From NCBI GenBank assembly GCA_018648945.1, contig JABGQJ010000039.1, forward strand, positions 1 through 21,765: a stretch of DNA of 21,765 nt, read 5' to 3'. Position 1 is the first letter of the stretch; each line of letters opens with the position of its first letter. The notes below the pieces were generated by a model. The model ran no database searches and was not told the DNA's origin. It saw only the letters and a list, made by a program, of their open reading frames with translations. Shown here in pieces: positions 15,463 through 21,765 of the stretch. A program made the translations under genes and the position numbers. This DNA comes from Victivallales bacterium (GTDB lineage: Bacteria > Verrucomicrobiota > Lentisphaeria > Oligosphaerales > Lenti-02).

Positions 15463-18400
15463 ATGATTGGCTGGATAATGAAACGGATCTTCGGCACCCG
15501 GAATGCCCGGATGCTGAAGCAGATGGGCCCCCTTGTGGAACGCGTCAACGAGCTCGCCAAGAGCTATGAGTCGCTGTCCGACGACGAACTGTGCGCCAAG
15601 ACCGATGAGTTTCGGGCGCGTTGTGAGGCGGGGGAGTCGCTCGACGAGATCATGTGCGAGGCCTATGGGGCGGTCAAGGACGCCTGCCGTCGGCTCTGCG
15701 GTCGGGAAGTGGACGTGACGGGGCACGCGCTGCTCTGGGAGATGATCCCCTTTGACGTGCAGATTGCCGGCGCCATTGGCCTGCATCGCGGCAGCATCGC
15801 GGAGATGGCCACGGGCGAGGGCAAGACCCTGGTGGCCACCATGCCGCTGTACCTGAACGCCCTCACCGGAAAGAACTGCCAGTTGGTCACGGTCAACGAC
15901 TACCTGGCCCTGCGCGATTCCGAGTGGATGGGCGCGGTGTTCCGCTTCCTCGGGTTGACCGTGGGCTGCATCCAGAACGAGATGCGCCCCCCCGAGCGCC
16001 GCGAGCAGTACGCCTGCGACATCACCTACGGAACCAACAGCGAGTTTGGCTTCGACTATCTCCGCGACATGGGGATGGCCATGTCCAAGGAGGAAATGGT
16101 CCAGCGCGACTACTACTACGCGATCATCGACGAGATTGACAGCATCCTGATCGACGAAGCGAGGACCCCGCTGATCATCTCCGGCCCGGCCTCCGTCTCG
16201 ACCCATCGGTATGACCAGCTCAAACCCCTGGTGGCCGAGCTGTACCGCAAGCAGTCCATGCTCTCCAACCGCCTGGCCAACGAGGCAAAGACGGTCCTGG
16301 CCAACCCCGATGCCACCCCCGAGGAGCAGGACGAGGCGTTCCTGAAGCTCAACCAGGTGCGCATGACCATGCCCAAGCACCGCCTGCTGATGCGCCTGCT
16401 GGAGGATCCCAGCATCCGCCGGGGCCTGGAGCGCAAGGATGCCGAGGTCCACAGCGACAACAACCGCGGCATGCTTCAGCAAGTGAAGGAAACCCTCTAC
16501 TTCGCCATGGACGAGCGGGGGAGCGAGGCCGAACTCAGCGAAATGGGGCGCAAGTTCCTGCGTCCAGACGATCCCGATGCCTTCGTCATTCCCGACCTTC
16601 CCACCCAGTTCTCCGCCATCGACGCGGATCCCGCCATGGACGAGGAGGCCCGGGTCAAGGCCCGCCAGGTGGCTCAGGACCGGGCCGAGACCCAGAGCGA
16701 GACCATCCACAACATCTCCCAGCTGCTGCGGGCCTACTGCCTCTTCGAGAAGGACGTCCAGTACGTCGTGCAGGAGAACAAGGTGATCATCGTTGATGAG
16801 TTCACCGGCCGTCCCATGCCCGGACGCCGCTTCAGCGAAGGGCTCCACCAGGCTCTCGAGGCGAAGGAGAGCGTGACCATCGAGCGCGAGACCCAGACCC
16901 TCGCCTCGGTCACCATCCAGAACTACTTCCGCATGTACGACAAGCTGGCGGGCATGACCGGCACGGCGGAGACCGAGGCCGCCGAATTCAAGGAAATCTA
17001 CAATCTCGACGTTCTCGTTGTGCCCACCAACCGTCCTTGCCGACGGGTGGACGGCGACGATCGGGTATACAAGACGATGCGGGAGAAATACAGCGCCCTC
17101 ATCGACGAGGTGAGCGAGTGCCACCGGCACGGCCAACCCGTTCTGGTCGGTACCGTGTCCGTGGATGTCTCCGAAGTGCTCAGCCGGATGCTCCAGCGGC
17201 GCAAGATTCCGCACACCGTGCTCAACGCCAAGCATCACCAGAGCGAGGCAGAAATCGTGGCCCGCGCCGGGCAGCCCGGCGCCGTCACCATCGCCACGAA
17301 CATGGCCGGACGCGGTACCGACATCAAGCTTGGCCCCGGAGTGGTCTACATGCAGCGCGCCCTGATCGAGGACAAGAGCAAAGCTCTAGAAAACGCTCTC
17401 GACGAGAAGGATCTGGCATTGCTCGACCTGCCGGAGAAGCCCCCGGCGGGCACCGCCCTCCGGCAACTCCTGATCGACCATCCCTGCGGTCTGCACGTCA
17501 TCGGCAGCGCCCGCCACGACGCCCGTCGCATCGACCGCCAGCTCCGGGGTCGCTGCGGCCGCCAGGGAGACCCCGGCTCATCCCGTTTCTACATCTCGCT
17601 TGAAGACAACCTTATGCGCCTCTTCGGCTCGGACCGCATCACTGGCTTCATGGAGAAGTGGGTGGGCCTCGAAGAGGGCGAGGATCTTTCCCATCGCTGG
17701 CTCAACCGCTCCATCGAGCAGGCCCAGCGGCGAGTCGAGCAGCAGCACTTCTCCATGCGCAAGCGCACCCTGCAGTACGATGACGTGATGAACAACCAGC
17801 GCTCCGAGATCTACCGCCTACGGCGCCAGATTCTCACCTGCGACAACCCGCGGGACATGATCTTCGACTTTGTCTACACGGCTGTTTCCGAGCGGGTGGA
17901 AGGCGCCGTCGAGTTGGCTGAGCGTCACGAGGAGCCCGACTTCTCCGCCCTGCGCACCTGGCTTGCCCGGGTGTTTCCGATCGGTTTCACGCCGGAGGTG
18001 TTCGATACCGAGGAGCCCAGCGCGCTCGTCGCCGCCGTCGTGGACCGCGTGGATGGGGCGTACCGCAGCATGAAGGAGGCGCACGAGCAGCCCGATGTCC
18101 TGCGGGAACTCGAACGCACCATCATGCTCCAGGCCATCGACACGCTCTACCAGCAGCATCTGTACGGCATGGACGATCTGCGCCAGGGCGTGCAGTTGCG
18201 CAGCTACGGCCAGCGCGACCCACTCGTGGAGTACAAGCAGGAGGCCTACGGGCTGTTCTCGGAACTGATGGACAGCATCAAGGACGACATCTGCAGCGGC
18301 ATCTTCCGCGTCCATACCGTGGCCACCTACGAAAGCATGTTCCCCGCCGAGAATCAGCGGGCGGAACACGCCCAGCTCGACCAGTTTGGCGGCATCCCCG

Positions 18401-18540
18401 AGAACTCTCCCGAGGAGCACGAGGAGGGCATGCCCCACGGCGTGACCATCCGTCGCCAACAGGCCAAGGTTGGCCGGAATGACCCCTGCCCCTGCGGGAG
18501 CGGCAAGAAGTACAAGAAATGCTGCGGCCGGTTTGGCTGA
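15463..18540 (+). CDS. secA: Preprotein translocase ATPase SecA
   Basis: SecA is the ATP-driven motor that pushes unfolded preproteins through SecYEG; it shuttles between cytoplasm and membrane. Walker A is MATGEGKT (115-122), Walker B DEIDSILIDEAR (223-234), and the second nucleotide domain has TNMAGRGTDIKLG (612-624) and QLRGRCGRQGDPGSSRFY. The cross-linking region between about 243 and 440 is roughly 120 residues longer than in E. coli, containing the charged stretch RKQSMLSNR to ARVKARQVAQ. This explains most of the total length of 1025 against about 900. The C-terminal SEC-C zinc motif is CPCGSGKKYKKCC. The start is taken at the ATG at 15463 with GAGGAG 14 bases upstream; an ATG at 15478 (MKRIFG) also fits the family N-terminus. 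At least three proteins in this window carry signals that SecA could serve. Confidence 0.97.
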   Translation: MIGWIMKRIFGTRNARMLKQMGPLVERVNELAKSYESLSDDELCAKTDEFRARCEAGESLDEIMCEAYGAVKDACRRLCGREVDVTGHALLWEMIPFDVQIAGAIGLHRGSIAEMATGEGKTLVATMPLYLNALTGKNCQLVTVNDYLALRDSEWMGAVFRFLGLTVGCIQNEMRPPERREQYACDITYGTNSEFGFDYLRDMGMAMSKEEMVQRDYYYAIIDEIDSILIDEARTPLIISGPASVSTHRYDQLKPLVAELYRKQSMLSNRLANEAKTVLANPDATPEEQDEAFLKLNQVRMTMPKHRLLMRLLEDPSIRRGLERKDAEVHSDNNRGMLQQVKETLYFAMDERGSEAELSEMGRKFLRPDDPDAFVIPDLPTQFSAIDADPAMDEEARVKARQVAQDRAETQSETIHNISQLLRAYCLFEKDVQYVVQENKVIIVDEFTGRPMPGRRFSEGLHQALEAKESVTIERETQTLASVTIQNYFRMYDKLAGMTGTAETEAAEFKEIYNLDVLVVPTNRPCRRVDGDDRVYKTMREKYSALIDEVSECHRHGQPVLVGTVSVDVSEVLSRMLQRRKIPHTVLNAKHHQSEAEIVARAGQPGAVTIATNMAGRGTDIKLGPGVVYMQRALIEDKSKALENALDEKDLALLDLPEKPPAGTALRQLLIDHPCGLHVIGSARHDARRIDRQLRGRCGRQGDPGSSRFYISLEDNLMRLFGSDRITGFMEKWVGLEEGEDLSHRWLNRSIEQAQRRVEQQHFSMRKRTLQYDDVMNNQRSEIYRLRRQILTCDNPRDMIFDFVYTAVSERVEGAVELAERHEEPDFSALRTWLARVFPIGFTPEVFDTEEPSALVAAVVDRVDGAYRSMKEAHEQPDVLRELERTIMLQAIDTLYQQHLYGMDDLRQGVQLRSYGQRDPLVEYKQEAYGLFSELMDSIKDDICSGIFRVHTVATYESMFPAENQRAEHAQLDQFGGIPENSPEEHEEGMPHGVTIRRQQAKVGRNDPCPCGSGKKYKKCCGRFG

Positions 18541-18556
18541 TCCCTGCCCGTCCACA

Positions 18557-18607
18557 ATTCCCCCTGTCCGCGTGCGTTGACAGGGAATGCGGAGGCCTTG
18601 TGCCTCC
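18557..18607 (+). terminator. Two tandem hairpins after secA
   Basis: CCCTGTC (18562-18568) pairs with GACAGGG (18579-18585), and outer ATTC/GAAT bases can extend it across a small bulge. Immediately after, GGAGGC (18591-18596) pairs with GCCTCC (18602-18607). Neither stem is followed by a T run, so the pair may terminate weakly or protect the secA mRNA end. The downstream ribosome site AAGGAG is at 18621-18626. Confidence 0.4.
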
Positions 18608-18632
18608 TCGCCAATGCGTTAAGGAGCGTCCT

Positions 18633-21600
18633 ATGCGCCGTGTTGTCTCCCTCTGCCTGTTGATTGCCTGCAGTCTTGCCGCCGCCGACTGGACCCCTCT
18701 GTTCGACGGCGAGACGCTCAAGGGGTGGGTGCAGGCGGTCCACGTCAACGGCAAGGCTCCGTACACGGTCGAGGATGGCTGCATCGTCGGGACTACCAAG
18801 GCGAAGACGCCGAACAGCTTCCTGCTGGCCGAGAAGCGCTACGCCAACTTCATCCTGGAGCTGGAGTTCAAGGTCCCCGAAGGCATGAACTCCGGCGTGC
18901 AGATCCGTAGCCTCTACGACCCCAAGATCAAGGGGGGGCGCGTTCATGGCTACCAGGTCGAGATCGACCCCTCGGGGCGCGCCTGGACCGGTGGCATCTT
19001 CGACGAGGCCCGGCGCGGCTGGATGTACAACATCACCAAGATCAAGGACAAGAAGGCCGCCGAAGCCGCCAAGAATGCGTTCAAGAAGGCCGCCTGGAAT
19101 CACTTCCGCGTCGAGGCGATCAACGACCGCATCCGCACCTGGGTGAACGGGGTGCCGGTCTCCGACCTGACCGACGGGCTGACCCTCAAGGGCGTCATTG
19201 CTCTCCAAGTTCACGCCACCGGCAAAGCCAAGCCCATGCAGATCCGCTGGCGCAAGATCCGCATCCAGGATCTGGGCGATGGCGGCACCACCCGCGACCA
19301 TCTCGGCGATCCGGCCGAGAAGATGGGCGCCAAGCCCCCCGCCGACGCCGCCGTGCTGGTTGCCGCCGATGGCAGCGTCACCGGTCTTCGCGGCGAGAAA
19401 AAGGTCTCCGGCCCCTTCCCCTGGAAGCTGACCGATGGCGTCATGGAGATCGTCCCCGGCACGGGGAGCGTGACGACCCGCAAGGAGTTCCGCGACTTCC
19501 GCATGCACGCCGAGTTCAATGTGAACGGCAAAGCCAAGCACTCCCAGGACGATGGCAACAGCGGCATCTACATCCAGCACCGCTACGAGCTTCAGATCCT
19601 CAACTCCCACGGCCAGCCCCTCGCCAAGAACGAGTGCGGGGCGATCTATCGGACCCAAGCGCCGGCCCGGAACGCCAGCCGCCCAGCTGGTCAGTGGCAG
19701 AGCTACGACCTCGTCTTCCGTAGCCCCCGCTGGGGCAAGGACGGCAAGAAGACCGAGAATGCCCGCCTCTCAGTCAGCCACAACGGCACGCTCATCCACG
19801 ACAACTTCTCCATCCCGAACAAGACTGGTGCCGGTCGCGCCGAGGGCCCCAAACCGGGCTCCATCAAGCTCCAGGACCACGGCAACCCCGTCCGTTTCCG
19901 TAACGTGTGGGTCGAGGACGTACTCACGATCAGCAAGGCCATGGGGCCTGAAGAGGAAGCCAGGCACAAGGCCGAACAGGCCAGGAACGCCCTTCGCACC
20001 TACGCCGTCGGCGACAGCCGCGCTCCGTTGATCGCCTTGGAGAACCAGGCCCGCAATGCCGATGCAGCCACTCGCAGCGACCTCGAAGCCAAGATGCTCG
20101 ACCTTCTCGGCGACCCCAAGGTGACCATCGACGCGAAGGACTTCGCCTGTCGTTTTCTGCTCCGAGTCGGTTCGCCCAAGGCCATTCCCGCTCTCGCCAA
20201 GGCCCTGGCCATGCCCCGTCTCAGCAGCCGTGCTTGTGTTGCCCTCACTGCCATCCCCGGCGATGCGGCGGGCGGAGCCCTGCGTGCTGGCTTGGCTCTG
20301 AAACTGTCGGCCTCGGCCAAGGGCGGGATCATGAACGGGTTGGTCGAACGGCAGGACCAGGCTGCTATCGGCCTGCTCGTCCCCTTCCTGAAAGACGCCG
20401 ACCAAGCCCTGGTCGGCCACGCTCTCGCCGCTCTCGGCAGGTCTGGCGGCAAGGAAGCCACCAAGGCCATCCAAGCCGCCACCGTCCCCCAAGCGTTGGC
20501 CGTGAACCAAGCCCAGGCTTTGCTCGATTGCGCCAAGAGCGCCGACCCGGCCACTGCCGAAGCCCTGCTGGCGGGCCTCACCGCTCCCAAGAACGCCCCC
20601 CGTATCCGCCTCGGTGCCTATGGTCTGCTCTGCCAGATTCGCGGCGATAGAGGCGTGGATGTGGCCCTCTCCCTCCTGGCCATGCAAGATGCCGCTCTGC
20701 GCGCTCTGGGCGGCCAACTCGTCCCCGGTCTTCCCGGTGGCACGGCCACCACCGCCAAGCTCTGTGGCAGCATTCAGACGCTTCCCGCCGAAGGCAAGGC
20801 GGTCTTGGTCCCCGCCCTCGCCGCCCGCGGCGACCGCACCGCCGCTGCTTCCCTCCAGCAACTCCTTGTCGCTGCCGGTCCCCAGCGTGCCGCCGCCATT
20901 CGGGCCGTCGGCCTGTTGGGCAACGCGGCATCCGTGACCGCGCTTCTCCCGCTTGCCACTGCCAAAGGCAGGGAAGCCGGGCTGGCCCAGGGCGCCCTGG
21001 CTCGTCTCCCGGACCCGGCGGCCGATACGGCTCTCATCGCCTTGCTCAAGGGCAATGCCGACGTCCCCGCGAAGCAAGTGGCCGTGAGCGCCCTGGCCAC
21101 CCGTGGTTGCGCCGCCGCCATCCCCGCTCTCGCCGATACCATCGCCAGCCGTGCCGACAGCAAGCTCAGTCGAGAGTGCTGGAAGGCCCTGCGGGATCTG
21201 ACGCCCGGGGACAAGGCTCAACTGGCCCTCCTTCTCGGTCTCCTGCCCGGCACCACCGACCGCGGCGAACTGCGCGATGCCGAACTCGCCCTGGCCATCA
21301 TCGCCGGCAAGACCGACGCCAAGGCCCGCGATGAACTCGTCGTCGCGACTCTCGGCAAGACCACGGGGCCAGCCAAAGCCACCGCGATCTCGCTGGCTGG
21401 CAAGTTCCCTGTCGCCTCTTCCCTCGCCGCCATCCAAGCGGCGCTGAACGACCCTGACGAGGCCATCCGCTACGCTGCCGTCAAGGCCCTCATGGAATGG
21501 CCCGATAGCGCGCCAACTGCCGCGTTGCTCGGATTTGCCAAGGGAGCCAAGCCCGAACCCCACCACATCCTGGCCATCCGGGGCTATGTGCGGTTGGTGT

Positions 21601-21765
21601 GCCTTGCGCCCAAGACCGAAGCCGACCTCAAGGAGCAGCTCGCCCTGGCCCTGCCCATCGCCCATCGCGAAGAGGAGAAGGCGATGATCAGGGAGTTCAT
21701 GACCTCCATGCGCGTCACCGAACTCAAGGCCAAGAACGGCAAACCCTACAAACTTGTCCGCAAGG
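18633..21765 (+). CDS. Secreted protein with two DUF1080 (3-keto-disaccharide hydrolase-like) domains and HEAT-like repeats, incomplete at window end
   Basis: The frame stays open from the ATG at 18633 through the last base, giving 1044 visible residues with no stop. A short signal peptide (RRVVSLCLLIACSLAAA) has a likely type I site near residue 18; LIAC resembles a lipobox, but at residue 13 it is too early to be convincing. Domain 1 (about 20-215) has LFDGETLKGW, NSGVQIR, GYQVEIDPSGRAWTGGIFDE, WNHFRVEAINDRIRTWVNG and IALQVH. Domain 2 (about 240-430) has GNSGIYIQHRYELQIL, CGAIY, PAGQWQSYDLVFRSPRW and LQDHGNPVRFRNVWV. Both match the concanavalin-like DUF1080 fold, which includes 3-keto-glycoside hydrolases. 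From about 460 on, short Ala/Leu-rich helical pairs repeat (AIPALAKAL, ALVGHALAALGRSGG, AIRYAAVKALMEW), a HEAT-like solenoid. AAGGAG lies 6 bases upstream of the start. A carbohydrate-related role outside the cytoplasm is inferred. Confidence 0.9.
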   Translation, partial: MRRVVSLCLLIACSLAAADWTPLFDGETLKGWVQAVHVNGKAPYTVEDGCIVGTTKAKTPNSFLLAEKRYANFILELEFKVPEGMNSGVQIRSLYDPKIKGGRVHGYQVEIDPSGRAWTGGIFDEARRGWMYNITKIKDKKAAEAAKNAFKKAAWNHFRVEAINDRIRTWVNGVPVSDLTDGLTLKGVIALQVHATGKAKPMQIRWRKIRIQDLGDGGTTRDHLGDPAEKMGAKPPADAAVLVAADGSVTGLRGEKKVSGPFPWKLTDGVMEIVPGTGSVTTRKEFRDFRMHAEFNVNGKAKHSQDDGNSGIYIQHRYELQILNSHGQPLAKNECGAIYRTQAPARNASRPAGQWQSYDLVFRSPRWGKDGKKTENARLSVSHNGTLIHDNFSIPNKTGAGRAEGPKPGSIKLQDHGNPVRFRNVWVEDVLTISKAMGPEEEARHKAEQARNALRTYAVGDSRAPLIALENQARNADAATRSDLEAKMLDLLGDPKVTIDAKDFACRFLLRVGSPKAIPALAKALAMPRLSSRACVALTAIPGDAAGGALRAGLALKLSASAKGGIMNGLVERQDQAAIGLLVPFLKDADQALVGHALAALGRSGGKEATKAIQAATVPQALAVNQAQALLDCAKSADPATAEALLAGLTAPKNAPRIRLGAYGLLCQIRGDRGVDVALSLLAMQDAALRALGGQLVPGLPGGTATTAKLCGSIQTLPAEGKAVLVPALAARGDRTAAASLQQLLVAAGPQRAAAIRAVGLLGNAASVTALLPLATAKGREAGLAQGALARLPDPAADTALIALLKGNADVPAKQVAVSALATRGCAAAIPALADTIASRADSKLSRECWKALRDLTPGDKAQLALLLGLLPGTTDRGELRDAELALAIIAGKTDAKARDELVVATLGKTTGPAKATAISLAGKFPVASSLAAIQAALNDPDEAIRYAAVKALMEWPDSAPTAALLGFAKGAKPEPHHILAIRGYVRLVCLAPKTEADLKEQLALALPIAHREEEKAMIREFMTSMRVTELKAKNGKPYKLVRK

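Noticed and set aside
15454..17238. 594-codon minus-strand frame opposite secA
   Set aside because: It is the complement of a well-conserved SecA sequence; the His/Val/Leu-rich translation has no recognisable domain.
18663..18674. Lipobox-like LIAC in the DUF1080 protein signal peptide
   Set aside because: The Cys would be residue 13, leaving too short a hydrophobic stretch for a typical lipoprotein signal. A type I site after the AAA is more likely, though a lipoprotein is not excluded.
18354..19658. 434-codon minus-strand frame over the secA end and the DUF1080 gene, and a 631-codon frame at 19770-21665
   Set aside because: The plus strand is the real coding strand, with signal peptide, two DUF1080 domains and a strong ribosome site. 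The minus-strand frames are Gly-rich shadows.
1..21765. tRNA, rRNA, CRISPR arrays, insertion sequences, phage genes
   Set aside because: I saw no cloverleaf-like segment with a TTCGA arm, no regularly spaced direct repeats and no transposase or integrase motif in reading both strands. A tRNAscan or Infernal run was not possible here.

Overview
The window is a GC-rich bacterial chromosome segment with 10 genes. Nothing in it looks like phage, plasmid, transposon, CRISPR or stable-RNA DNA. The best taxonomic clues are the secreted tandem DUF1080/HEAT protein at the right end, a SecA with a long insertion in its preprotein cross-linking region plus a C-terminal zinc-binding SEC-C motif, FAD-dependent ThyX, and large exported coiled-coil/TPR proteins. 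Together these suggest the PVC superphylum (Lentisphaerota, Kiritimatiellota or Verrucomicrobiota) or a similar phylum such as Hydrogenedentota. The glycyl-radical activase gene suggests an anaerobic or facultative lifestyle. The placement is an inference from gene content, not a phylogeny.

Layout. Positions 1-545 hold no intact gene but contain a ~100 bp decayed copy of the start of the next gene. A PflA-type radical SAM activase follows (546-1262, +). It converges with a minus-strand group that reads fabF-like ketosynthase (3608-2364), acyl carrier protein (2319-2068), a strong hairpin (2032-1995) and thyX (1960-1274). A small membrane protein with a PH-like tail (3696-4229, +) diverges from fabF. 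Its 3' end overlaps by 56 bp the end of a very large minus-strand hybrid histidine kinase (9597-4174; PocR, eight PAS repeats, GAF, HisKA, HATPase, REC). Upstream of the kinase on the same strand are two paralogous exported proteins (12787-9641 and 14636-12903). Each has a signal peptide, a conserved YPxWNP-containing N-terminal helical module, a long coiled coil and C-terminal TPRs. Divergent from these is a plus-strand run: pyrE (14836-15405), secA (15463-18540) and a secreted double-DUF1080 protein with a HEAT-like repeat tail that runs off the window (18633 to the end).

How they work together. ThyX and PyrE supply pyrimidine nucleotides. The ketosynthase and ACP form a two-gene fatty-acid or polyketide elongation unit with an unusual gating loop. 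SecA is the export motor that would move the two coiled-coil/TPR proteins and the DUF1080 protein across the membrane. The most interesting part is the block 4174-14636. Two size variants of the same exported rod-plus-TPR architecture sit directly upstream of a soluble multi-sensor kinase, which could be an undescribed envelope module with a linked signalling protein. That link rests only on gene order and is a hypothesis.
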